From contig OZ017749.1 of the NCBI GenBank assembly GCA_963969365.1, positions 806,001 through 870,000 on the forward strand: a stretch of 64,000 bases of DNA, read 5' to 3'. Both the position numbers and the translations under genes were made by a program. This DNA comes from Asterochloris sp. CNOR1. Its lineage: Eukaryota; Chlorophyta; Trebouxiophyceae; Trebouxiales; Trebouxiaceae. Below, piece after piece: positions 21,669 to 38,039 of this stretch (positions are counted from its first letter, which is position 1; every line of letters starts with the position of its first letter). The notes below the pieces were generated by a model, which saw only the letters and a list, made by a program, of their open reading frames with translations, did not search any database and was not told the DNA's origin.

Positions 21669-24664
21669 TCAGTTGCCTGAGCTCTGCTGTTCACTGGGCC
21701 CCTGCTGAAGCTTTGGCTCTGGGGTCTGGCTGGAGCCCAGGCCTCGCAGGCCCCACCCTTGCTGTTGCCGCTGCAGGCGTTTGAGCATCTCAGCGCCATC
21801 CATCCGCTGTAGGTAGCAGTTGATGTCCTCGACCTCCATGCCCATGGCAGCCTGCAGGGACCAACGCATATCAAGATAGCATGACAGTGATCCGCTTGTG
21901 GCAGCATTGCTATTGTCAGGCCATATGCGTATGGCAATCTGCAGCAAGCGCAGCAAAGGGTGCTCAACAGATTTTAGTAAGGCTGCAGCACCAACATAGC
22001 AAGACAGCTGAGATCAACAACTGGCTTGAGCAAGTCTGCAGACTGGTGCGTCGTGTGCCATGGTCTCTAGGCAGTCAGGCAGCATTCTTGAGCTGCGCAC
22101 TTCTGACCAGTGATGACAGAAACACACACCTCCAACTCTTTCAGGGCTTGGGAACGGTTGCCAAGGCGGTCATGGCACCTCCCCAGCTCAACTCTGTGTA
22201 TAAGGCGCTCTGGGGCGATCTCAGCTGCACGCTCAAAGCTTGCCAGAGCCTCCTGAAAGGCAGACGAAACACAGCTCCAGGATAAGCAGGCGGCAGGCAG
22301 TGAGCACTGCCTGTCATCAGGGCTGCCTGCTGATGAGCCTGTCTGCCAGCTGCTTGAGCTGTTCCCCACCTGCCAGATGCAAGAGTCAGCCATCAAGGTC
22401 AGCTGCAAACACTGTACCCAGCACACCGCAGTCCCAAAACAAATCCGGTTCAGAGCTTGCATTACATGACTGCTCCCCTTAGAGCAGGTACCCACACATG
22501 CCTTCACCTGCTCACTGCAACGCTGAAAGCTGAGGGCAAAGCAAACCACCGCAGATTAGCGATTGCGCTAGAGAACCTTCCACTTCATACAGTTGACCCT
22601 TTGCTTGAGGATGCACTCAAGCAACTCTGTCTATCCATCTCTGTCCTGGCTCCAGTTCTGGCCATTCCTTGAGCCTCAACACCAATTTGTTGCTCTCCAT
22701 ATGCAAGCTCCTGCCAGGGTCGTCCCACGCTGTTTCCAAAATCCATCTAAATAATGGCGTCTCACTGATATGGGCCCGGCGCACTGTTATGGTCCTTCAC
22801 ATGAGTCAAATTACAATCTGCACTGCCTGACAGCTCTCCACCTTTAAGGTTTCTGAAGCACCTTACCCTGCTCACTGACAACATGCTGTGGTCACCACAG
22901 CTCATTCTTTGGGTCACCTGAAAGGTCCCTGGCGCCAGCGCTGTCCCGTACATGACCCTGATCACGGTCCGCACTACCATGTTGAGGCTGGCCATTTCGT
23001 AGTGCCACCGGCCCATCAAGTGGTGGGACAGGTCGTTGCACGGCTCCAGCTCCAGGGCACGCACAGCCTCCAGGCGGGCGTCATGGGCCAGACGCACCTG
23101 CACCGCATGGCGGCAGAAATCCACTAGCACTCTGCTCACCTCTGCTTGGACCAATAGATGTCTGCCCCACAGGTGCAGTGGTGCTCGAACATGCAGCAAG
23201 ACACATCGGGATAGCAAATGTGAGGTGCTACACAACCATGCTGCTCTCTGGAAGGACGGCGGCTCTCACGAGCACCGGCCGCACCCTGATGCAGAATTGC
23301 TCCTGCTTAGTGAGGCGCGTAGCAGAGTGAGCGTACCTTTGCCTTGTTATCTGACAGCAGCGCGAGGCGCCCCATGCTGACGCAGGCCGCGATGCAGGGC
23401 AGGGCCAGGTCTGGGCTGGTCTGCTTGGCCTGTAGGCATGCACACGACCTGCTGGAGCAGAGGCTGAGGAAGGTGCAAATTTCATGATGGTTTTGCCCAG
23501 CAACGCAAGCAGTTGGTCCTTGCTTTGCACACCCTTGTGCTCAACAAAACAAAATGGCTTGCATGACACCTGCACTGAAGTCGGCTGCGGTGCAGTGCTG
23601 ACACGCTGCCTGTCTGTGCTGGCAGCCCATGCTATGCTGGCTGCAGCCCTGCCAGGATGTGGCACAGGTGCTACGGCGACAAACTCGGACCCCTGCAGGT
23701 AAGTACAGCCGCGATGCTAACCTTGTGGGCCAGCTCGATGGCCTTCTCATTGAAGCTGCGCCTCTCTTCATCGGTCAGCCGCTCCTTTGCTGGGGCAAAG
23801 TCCAGGTAGGTGTGATCAGTTATCTGTTTGGCCAGACAGGCCCACCAGTACCCGTTATGGGGCAGCAGCTTGACAACCTGCAGCCAATGTGGCCAGGCAA
23901 AGTCATTGCAGGAAGGCAAAGATTGCAATCAGCCAGCCCAAGCCCTGCGAGCACTAGGGCATGCAGCATCAGACAGGGGGCGCACCTGCTCATAAGCTGC
24001 AGCAGCAGCGCGGATGTCCAGTGCGCGCTCTGCAGCCTGGCCGCTGGCAATGTGCTGCTTTGCTGCTCCCTCTGGCCCACCAAAGTGGCTGCAGTAGCCA
24101 GCAGGAGGCAGGTTGCGGCTGAAGCACAACTCTGTCAGGCTTGCTCCACTACAAGACATGACATGGTGCTGAAGGAGCATGTATGGGAAGGCACAACACC
24201 CTTTGCTGAACCCTGGGCAGGCATGAGGCTCCTGCAGCACCAGCTCATAAGAACTGTAAGCTGCTGCTGCACTCAACAGCAGGTCTGCTCCAAGCACGCG
24301 CCATGCACAGTCAGCTCTTTTGAAGCCTCTGCAATTGTGACCAAGACACATCCTGCTGATACTGTGCTCACAAGAAGCCTGAGGACTGCTTGGGCCCATA
24401 TTCGTGCTGTTTGTGTTTGCGGCGCCAGGGCAGTCTGAGCCGCCGATGCGACCCCTTGCGATCCTCTGCCACATCTGTCAGCTTGGCTGCCGTCCTGCTG
24501 ACTGTGCCTGCTGCAGCTGACTGTACCGCTTGCAGACTATGCCGTACCTGCAGGATTTGCAGACGGGTCAGCTGTGTCATTGGCTGTGCAGCAATGCTGA
24601 TTAGCCTTGTGATCAAGCAGATGGCCTGCCTGCGCTTGGGCAGCTGCCAAGAATTTAAGCACAT
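21669..24664 (-). CDS. RMDN/FAM82-family TPR protein
   Basis: Seven exons (24664-24372, 24088-23986, 23877-23722, 23429-23337, 23097-22918, 22252-22130, 21851-21669) join without phase conflict to 376 residues. The conserved core is that of regulator of microtubule dynamics proteins: PDLALPCIAACVSMGRLALL, LELEPCNDLSHHLMGRWHYE, MVVRTVIRVMYGTALAPGTF and the TPR motif FERAAEIAPERLIHRVELGR. Animal members associate with microtubules or mitochondria; plant and algal roles are unknown. The first about 95 residues are basic and Gln/Arg-rich (LRLPWRRKHKQHE), possibly organelle targeting or a membrane-proximal region. The start codon is the first in the open exon, and a shorter start at MTQLTRL is possible. 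The C-terminus is Gln-rich and poorly conserved. The promoter faces aspartate aminotransferase across 343 bp. Confidence 0.82.
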
Positions 24665-25007
24665 GCCGTGGGTGCCTCAAGGCATATGCTGGTGCCGAGT
24701 TTGATTGTGTTTGACTGAGAGCTGACAGCTGGGTGAATTGAGTGACGCGCTCTTCCGGATGTCTGGCATCCGGATTCCACATGTAGGCTTTGCAGCATCA
24801 ATCTGGTCTGATGTAGAGCAGGCAGAGGACTATGATGCTGTCGGCCTTTCGTGAGCGAAGAATGCAGATTTGAGATGCACGCCCTATCTGATCTTCTTGT
24901 TGATGGAGCTGAGTTCAGAAACTCGGTGCTTATTGCCTGAGTATCGCAAGATTGCCCTGCATCTTCTGCAGCTCTTTGGCAGCAGCCCTTTGTAACCAGC
25001 CGTCGCC

Positions 25008-30189
<5,182 letters not shown>

Positions 30190-31692
30190 GTGAACTTACT
30201 GAATGGCAGAACAGTAGTCTGTTACAGCACTGCTAGTTAGCTCCTTTCTGTTCTAGATTTGCGTGCTATTGCTTGACTCCCCTATCATTGAATTTCTTAG
30301 ATTTCTTCTTATTAGGAGCTGACTTGCAGGTGCTTCAAATGCATGTTTTCAAAACAAGATGTGTCAATTGGTTCAAAACAGCATAACTGCTGCTGTGGCC
30401 AAAAAATGGGCGCATTATACTACACATGAGCTACACCTGCTCCCTGCCTGTGCCCGTCTTGTACTGCACAAAGCATTGCTGGCACTGCGCTGCCACCCTG
30501 ACAGTGTCAAGCCGCTCAGCTCAGATGCTAAGGAGGGGGGTCACCATTTCAAGAAGTGGAAGCTGCTGCGACCACCTGCAGGGAAGGCAGAAGAAGCCAG
30601 CACACTGCGGCAGGCCGTGCATTGGCCAAGCTAAGGTCTAGAGAAGCCCCAGCGGCCAGCAGCCAGCTTGCAGTGCAGCAGGAATCAGAATCTTGCCCAA
30701 TGGCGGCCAGCACAACCAGCAGCCAGGGAGGCCTGCGCTGGGAAAGGCAGGAGGGTTTTGAATGTCGCCCTGGAATATAGTAGACGGCCCCAGTGGAGAT
30801 CTGGTGCCATCTGTGGGTACAGGCTACGGTTGTCAGCCGGCACTGGCTTCTAGCTGCCAGGAGCAAACTCCTGAATGCCAGGAGCCAGACGCGGTTGCTC
30901 TGGGCAACGGAAGTAGGGGGGCCAGCCATTGATGAAGGTCTGGGCCCCAGGTATTAAATTGCCAGACGAGTGCATGGTGAGGAGAGTTTTGAGGCAGCAC
31001 TGTTGCACAGAGGAACAGCGACGCATAACAAGCAGCAAGCAGCTGCTCACGCCACACTGACTGAGGCTGCAGCTGATGAGAGAATATTTGCCCTGTCTCT
31101 GATTGCTGCACCAGGAGGGTCTCAGCTGACGCTGGTCCACATGTGACATCGCTGTGCTGGTGAGCTGGTATGCATTGCTTCCTGGTGTGCTCCTAGCTGC
31201 CCGCCTGCAGATCAGAGGGTGGCAAAGCATGTGACAGGCAAACCCAGCCTAGATTCCTGCGTCTGAAGATGATCCAGGGCTGCAACAAGTGTGCCGTTCA
31301 GCTGCTTGAAGATTGCATGTAGCCGCCCCGTTGAATCTGACCTAAGTTCGAAATCATAGGGTCATTGAGTGGGATCGAAAGCGTCCTGCCAGATTCTCAG
31401 GGGTAGAGCTTGTGGCAGCAGTAGCTTTGCGTCCTGCTCCTCAATGATGGCTCATAGTCAAGTCCATTGCTCAGCAATGATGTGCTGCTATCCCAATCTT
31501 CTTTTGCCAGGAGTGCCATTCTTGTAGCTACACCACGATCTTTTAAGATCATTTAAGCCAGTGCAAACGTGTCACATAGGAACAAGTCAAAGGTGACTTT
31601 GACGACCAAGCTTTTCCTGCTGCTCACGCCTACAGCCTGGCACTATAGCAGCACCGCCATCGAGGCCATGCAATAGCAGTGAAGATTTCCAG
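30190..31692. other. About 1.5 kb without a confident gene
   Basis: The region lies between the aminotransferase stop and the RGP1 start. A minus-strand open frame at 30850-31230 has a C-terminal part that looks protein-like (GAQTFINGWPPYFRCPEQPR, ending in TAA), which could be the last exon of a small gene whose 5' exons lie at 31250-31690. I could not identify the family or join upstream exons. An extra AT-richer stretch at 31290-31640 also gave no assignable exon. Confidence 0.4.
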
Positions 31693-34600
31693 ATGGCCAT
31701 GAAATTGAGCATTGTACCCGACAAGCGTGCTTACTGGCCAGGAGATATTGTTGGGCTTGTTGTGGAGGTAGGCTGGCTCCACATCAGGCTTTCTGCATCA
31801 AATATTAGTACACGTCACCGGGCGGTAAACATCTGAGCTCATGGCTCATGACATGATGTCGGACAGAGCCTGCGTCAGGGTGCTGCAACTGCAACTCTAA
31901 CCCCTCCTGCAGGTGATCACAGAGCCTGTGCTGGGGGCTGCACAGGCTGCAGCAACGCAGCTCGCTTCGCTGGAGCTGGAGTGCTCAGGCACCGAGCGTG
32001 TGGACCTGACCTGGGTGTCCTCCTCTTACCAGGCAAGACACATGGGTTGCTGGATGTGCCCTCCTGAGCAACGCCAATCAGCGCGATATAGCTGGCGAGG
32101 ATGCGTAAGGCAGGCTTCTGCAGTACTTTAGGCTGAGGCCAGCATCAGCTAGGTGACTGGAGCCAGGCCCCGTACCCCACTCTACCACCATTTCTACTGT
32201 CTCCGGGGCTGCTCAGCGTGTTGCACAGAGTCAGCAAACACAGGTCGTGCTTACCCCTGTCCGCCCAAAAGTGCAGCGATGTAAGGGCATGTATGGTGTG
32301 AACCTGCAAGGCTTTGTGCTGATGCTGCAGGCAGATGCCACCGTGCTGGAGCGCGACGCTCGGCGAGTCACGCGGCGCATCTTCAGGGGCCGCCCTGTGC
32401 GAGTTCTGGGGCCCTGCAGTCTGCTGCCCGACTCTCGGCAGATGTTTCTTGTCAGGTAAGCCATCAGCGGCCGCCGGCTGGGCCCTGGCAGCCAGCAGAT
32501 GCTCTTTTTCAGGATAGGGCACGGCAGCTGTCTCGCACCTGGACCGCTGCACCGCCGTGCAGTCATGATGCACCGCCTTTGCCTGCAGGCTGCAGCTGCC
32601 GCATGCGCTTCCCCCCACCTTCCGGGGTTCAGGGGTGGCCACAGCATTTCAGGTTGAGGCCCGAGCCACCTTTGCTGCGGGGCCATCCCTGTGGGGAGCA
32701 TCTCTGGCCACCCTGCCTGCTCATCAGCCGCTATCATTTTTGCATGTCAGCCCTGGCCCTGGCTATGGCTCACAGTCCAGTGCCATGGCCCAGCCGTCAG
32801 AAGGATCTGCTGTGAGTGGCAGCCAGGAGGGGGCAGCTGCATCGGAGCAGGGCGGGCCGCAGGTGCAAGGCGCGGGCAGGCAGCAAGCCAACGGTGTTGG
32901 TGGCGGCGGCCGCAGGCCTGCCTCCTTGCATCAGGCACCCCACCTGCGGTGAGATGGCTGCACCTGTCAAGGCACTGCATGAAAGCCTGCTATGTCGTGA
33001 CTGTGTGGGCAAGTTTCATACACCATCAATGTTGTAGCTCAGTCAAGCGGCATGCATCCTGTCTACGCTGTGAAGCCTTTCACCTTGTGCTGCCAGTCAG
33101 GCATGCCGCCGTTCTCAGGTACTGCTTTTTTTGTGAGCTGGAGCTGCACCCGCCGACTGCACCAGAACGAGCTGACGCTGCCCCTTTCCCCAGTAGACAT
33201 GCCAATGGCCTGCGGCGATGCCATCAGCTGAGCTTTATGCCATCTGTGGCATGCCTGCTTGCTCCTGCTGCGCGACCCTGCCAACCTTAACTACAGGCTG
33301 ACCCAGCCTGTCCACCTGCAGACATGCCAGCTGCTGCATGTGGAGGAGCAACAGCAGTCGATGCTGTTTTCATTCCCCCCCTTGCAGGTATGCCGGGGGT
33401 TTGCTGCGCTCCAGCACCAGCCGCGACTCAAGTCACCTGCAGCAGCAGCTGCAGCGCAAGGGGACGGGCGTCGTGTCAGTCAGGACGCCCATTCATGTGT
33501 GGCCTGACAGCAGGCTGGTGAGGCTCTGGAGCGTGGCAAATCTCTGGGCTGTCCCAGCAGCATGCTGTGCTGTTGATCTGCGTGCCGCAATGTGATGCTG
33601 ATGTCAGCCACCATCTCAAAGGCGAGCAACAACACACACCACCCCTTTGAAGGGGTGAGGCGCTATGCCAGCACATCTCCTCTCCTTTACGCTTCACAAT
33701 GGCTTTCAGCTGAATTCGTCTCCCATCATCTTGTTGCTGCTAGCTGGCCATGCCTCCGTGCACCCTCTTCTCGTCAACTCCTGCCTGCTGGGCTCTTTGC
33801 TCTCAGCTCTTTGATGTGCAGCGACCCATGCCATGTGACCCACTCAGCTTGTCACGTTGTGCCTGCTGCTCCTGTGTGTCGCGCTCGACCCTCTGCTCTG
33901 CAGGCCCCACAGACAGCAGCCCACACAGCTCAGCCAGGCACATGTCAGCTTGTGTTGGCTGCTTCTCCAAGCTGTGCCCAATTGATCGTGGTGCAGGCCC
34001 GCACAGACAGTGGTCCAGACAGGCGCATGTCAAGCCTGTCCACAGCAGCCCCTGCTGAGGACGCCGAGCAGGCAGTGCAGAGCTACCAGCTCAACCAGCA
34101 GGACTTGGACCTCTATATAGACTGCCTGGTGAGCTGGACACTTCACATGGCTTGGGGGTCCCAGCTGGAGGATGTGAGCCTGAGGCAGGCCAGTCCCAGG
34201 CACTGGCAGAGGGGCAGTAGCCTTGTCAATGTGACAGGCGGGGTTGCTGCAGACGACAGGCCTGCATGGCATGTTGGCAGTCACCGCTCTGGCCTCTCCC
34301 GGTGGAACAAGATGGAACTGACTCATTGGGAGTCCCCACTCAAGAGTCCTCAGTGGCATCAACACGCCTCAGAATGCAGTAGTGTGCCTTCTGCAGGACC
34401 TGGTGAGGAACCAGATGGTGGATGCCAACGGGGCAAACAGCGAGGCACCGGGAGGACCCAAGGGCAGCAGCAGGCTGCAGCGGGGTGGCAGCCTGCAAAA
34501 AGCGGGCGCCACTCGCAAGTTGCGGCCGTCAGGTCAGCAGGCTGTGCTTTGCACATTGCTTGGGGCTTTCTCTCACATGGGTGGCGCTCGAAGCTTGAGA

Positions 34601-37024
34601 GTCTTTTTGCATTCGCCATGGCAATCCTTGTCCTCTTCACAGCACCAACAGCATTTTGCAGACTCTGGCAGTTAGAGCAGTGATGTCCCACATGATTGTC
34701 TGCTTTAAATGATGCATTTCCTCTGGCAAACACAAAACAACGCATGCTGCCTGCTGCAGGCACCTCCTTGATCAGTGAGATCACACCAGTCCCCTCAACG
34801 GCAGACATCAGCGCTGTTGAACCTGCCCCATCCCCAGCAGGTGCGCCACCTGTGTTGCTGCGAAATTGCAGACTTGCTGCTGTGCAGACTGCCATCATAG
34901 TTGGTGTCAAAAGCAACATGCCACTGCCCTTGAAGGGGCACTCTTCACCATGCAAGATGGCCTCCCTAGCACACCCCTTGATGCTCTGCGCTTGTTGCTT
35001 GTCCTACACAGCCCTTCACTCCTCTGTTGCTGTTTGAGCAGCCAGCCAGCCTCAAGCAGCTGAGGACGGCGACCAGACCCCTGCCAGCAGGGCGCGCCTC
35101 AGCAGACAGACCACGGCCGACTCTGAACGCATGAGCCTGCTGTCGCCACATGCTGGGGACACAGCCCTCCTGCGCAGCTACAATCTGAAGTGAGCGGGGT
35201 CTGCTGGCTGCTCTTTGCGAGCACTGCTTGTTGCCTGATGCTGGTCGCCAGGCCATGCTGGCTGGATGTGGCCCATGAGCCTCCAACTGACGAGGCACAG
35301 GGTGCTGCGCTGGGATTGCTCTGGTGGCTGGAGGAGTCTTGACATGAGCTGCGTCGGTCAGTTGCCTCCTGTGCCTGGCCAGTGCACTCGCCGGCCTGCA
35401 CACATGGCCGAGACTGGCTTCATCAGAGACTGCCTCACCCTGAGGATGGGGCACCTCCCCTGCTCACTGCAAGCTGTGATGCCAGCTGCTGTTTGGGCAC
35501 CACCTTTGCCTAAGGGTGGGGATTGAGGGCTGCAGCTGACCCTGATGCACCTTGAGGGTGCTTGACAAGCCCTGGTGCGAGGGGTCATGCGTGCCTCCAT
35601 TGAAGGGACAGCTATAAAGCTGACTGCTGGCAGTCAACACCTTGCGCATGTCTTGCACCTATTGCACATGGTAGTCAGCTTTGGGTGAGTACTAGTGGCT
35701 TAAGCAGAGATGTTTGTGCAGGGTGGGTGACCAACCCCTAGTGCGTGTGGCTCTGCATCCCCCCTTAGAGGGGCAGCTTCAGCTTGGTTCCACCATTGCT
35801 GGCACGCTCGACCTCAGAGCCAGCCATGAGGCTGCTGGTGCCGGCACGGGTGCTCCAAACTGCGTCCAGGTCAGTCACGCACAGGGCAGCCCTCAGCAGG
35901 CATTGATTGAAGGGGCTAGCTGCCAGCCTGGCCAGAGGGCAAAGGCAAAGCACGTCAGACATGCAGATGCTGCCAAGCCCAAGGGCTGTGCACAAAGCTC
36001 GATGGCCTTGTTGTTCGACATTGGACTTTCCCTAGCTGCCAAGGCAGACATTAAAGATGGTCAAGACGCTGGAAATCATGTTCGGCCCTCCCAGCCAGCA
36101 ACATCGCCTGACCAAAAGGGCCTGGCCAATGTCATGCAGAACCAGTGTAATTGTCTTGAAAAAAGTGGGTCCTGCAGCCATGGTGCGCAGCCTAGCCTGA
36201 CTACCACGATTTCAGTCTGAGCATGGCTGATTATCTAGACTGTCTCTCTACTGCCACACCTGACTGCCGCTGACATGCTGTGCAGATATCATCAGCACCC
36301 TGGGACTGAGGCATGACTGCTGCTGATGTGCTGTGCAGATCATCATCACCCTGGAGACCGAGGAGGTGGTGCACGAGTGCTGGCAGGCTGCAGCACGCAA
36401 AAGCTCAGGCACTGCTGTCATGCGCAAGGTGGGCTGCATTTGCTTACAAACTGGGCCTGCTGTTTGTTGCTGCCAAACAGGTTTGGCTGGGTGGTGTCAG
36501 CTGGACAGCGATCAGATCAGCCAGGCAGCAGCAGGCTGTGGTGGTGTGCTGACACTTACTTTCTGCTGCAGCCCTCTCCCCAGTTTGTACCTGGTTTGTA
36601 CCCCTGCTGTGGATTGCTGCTGCAGCGGGCACAAGCTCAGTGACCAGCCAAGCCTCAGATGGCTGTGCGCAGCTCTGCGTGAGCACCTTACACTGTCCAT
36701 GAGAGGAAGCATTCATAGGCTTGTTGCACAGCAGTCCACAAGCATACACACATGTGCCCAGCAATCAACAAGACGCTTTCCCCTGGCCCCCTGCAGGTGT
36801 ATGACGAGCACCAGGAGCTGACCCCTGACACAATTTTGACCCACTTCCTGTTTTCCCTGCCCGTTGATGCCCCCCCTTCCTTTGCTACTCAGCTTGTCTC
36901 CCTGCGATGGGTCCTGCGATTTGAGTTCACCGCTGCCCACCAGTCCAGCAGTTCGTGGCTGGGCAGCAGAAAACCTGATCAAGTTTCCTGGATGCTGCCC
37001 ATTCATGTCCATGTGCCCTGCTGA
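31693..37024 (+). CDS. RGP1: RGP1-like arrestin-fold subunit of the RIC1-RGP1 (RAB6) exchange factor
   Basis: Exons: 31693-31767, 31913-32032, 32331-32455, 32589-32948, 33297-about 33340, 33388-33517, 33997-34128, 34397-34532, 34760-34840, 35042-35189, 35722-35869, 36339-36428 and 36797-37024. RGP1 with RIC1 activates the Golgi GTPase RAB6/Ypt6. N-terminal arrestin-like strands (KRAYWPGDIVGLVVEV) lead to PPTFRGSGVATAFQVEA, matching PPSFRGQSVKYVYK of RGP1. Later come GQLQLGSTIAGTLDL and SFATQLVSLRWVLRFEF. The chain ends DQVSWMLPIHVHVPC, the typical terminus. A Gly/Gln/Ser-rich insert (32770-32940) and a Ser/Pro-rich linker (34020-35150) are not conserved. The donor at 32033 is GC (CAG|GCAAGA). 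The join around 33300-33388 is unresolved, because no GT donor keeps the frame. A decayed copy of the 36339 exon start sits at 36284. Confidence 0.82.
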
Positions 37025-38039
37025 CACCGGACAACTGTGAGTCACAAGCCAGCTTCTGCGGGAGGACACCAGTAGCTGGGATGAAGGGTAGGCGAGTGTG
37101 AGCAGCAGCCAGCAGTTGGCATCAGAGTAGGCAAATGATAGTGCTATGCTGCACAGCAGCCATGCATTGGATGCCTGCTGAAAGGCGCTGGGCAGCGCTC
37201 CTGGAGGGTATTGTACAAAACCCTGGCACAAGAAGGAAGCTGACTTAGAGCACAGAAACTTAGCCAGTGTGTTTGCAGGTTGCGAGCTGCGCTCACTGGG
37301 CTGGTTCGCATGCCAGGCCTTACGAGAGCACAGCCGCCTACTGGAGGCCATGGGCCAGCCACTATGGCCTGCCAACTATGTACCACAGACCAACTGCAGG
37401 CCTGGTCCCCGCAGGCGGCGACGCCCATAGCACAACCACCCCTGCGGGAGGTGCTGGTGCTGCCAGGGATGCTGGTGCTGCCAGGGGTGCTGGTGCTGCA
37501 AGAGGTGCTGGTGCTGCCAGGGGTGCTGGTGTTGCAAGAAGTGCTGGTGCTGCCAGAGGTTCTGGCGGTACAGCAACGGAAGCACTGTTTCCCTGAGCAT
37601 CGCTTATCTGCAGGATGAACATTTGGTGGGCTCAAAGTCAGGGTTGGTGGGCGAGGTGTCAGTTGCCGGCCCACGGCTCATGCACTGCTGCAGCCCACCT
37701 GCATGCTGACACGCCCTGCACCACAAACAGCAGCAACGGTTGTTGCGGGAAGGCCAACTCCATTCGAGTTGACTGACCTCGTTATCGGCCCTTGGCGCTC
37801 AAGTTGGATGCTTGGCATGATCTTACAAGTGCACCACCCGTGAACTATCGATGAAACAGTCGTTGGGCCCCCAGCTGTGGCCTGCTGTACGACAAACTTA
37901 TTATTATTATGAATTGCCCGCCAGCTTTATTGCGAGCAGAGATCGTTTAGCACCAGCCGACAGGACACCTGTCATTCAACACCTGTGCTGTATGGTCAGA
38001 GCAGGTGAGAAAAGAGAGGAGGAGCCAGCAGCAGCAGCC
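37025..38039. other. About 1 kb with a minisatellite and no confident gene
   Basis: Open frames on both strands across the repeat (37267-37596 plus, 37362-37622 minus) are Gly/Ala/Arg- or Pro/Leu/Ala-rich because of the repeat. The plus frame has non-repetitive text before it (WASHYGLPTMYHRPTAGLVP), so a small gene cannot be ruled out. The rest looks like the RGP1 3' end and the TRM10 promoter. Confidence 0.4.
37450..37557. repeat. 18-bp minisatellite, six units
   Basis: Six consecutive 18-bp units based on GGTGCTGGTGCTGCCAGG, with a decayed seventh unit to about 37574. The variants alternate a CCAGG and a CAAGA ending. As the period is a multiple of three, every frame stays open and gives hexapeptide repeats. 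Confidence 0.93.

Noticed and set aside
31340-31375. TTCGAAATC text resembling a tRNA T-loop box
   Set aside because: No matching acceptor stem, D-arm or anticodon arm could be folded around it.
37362-37622. Pro/Leu/Ala-repeat protein on the minus strand
   Set aside because: It is one of several open frames produced by the 18-bp minisatellite, and none has independent support.
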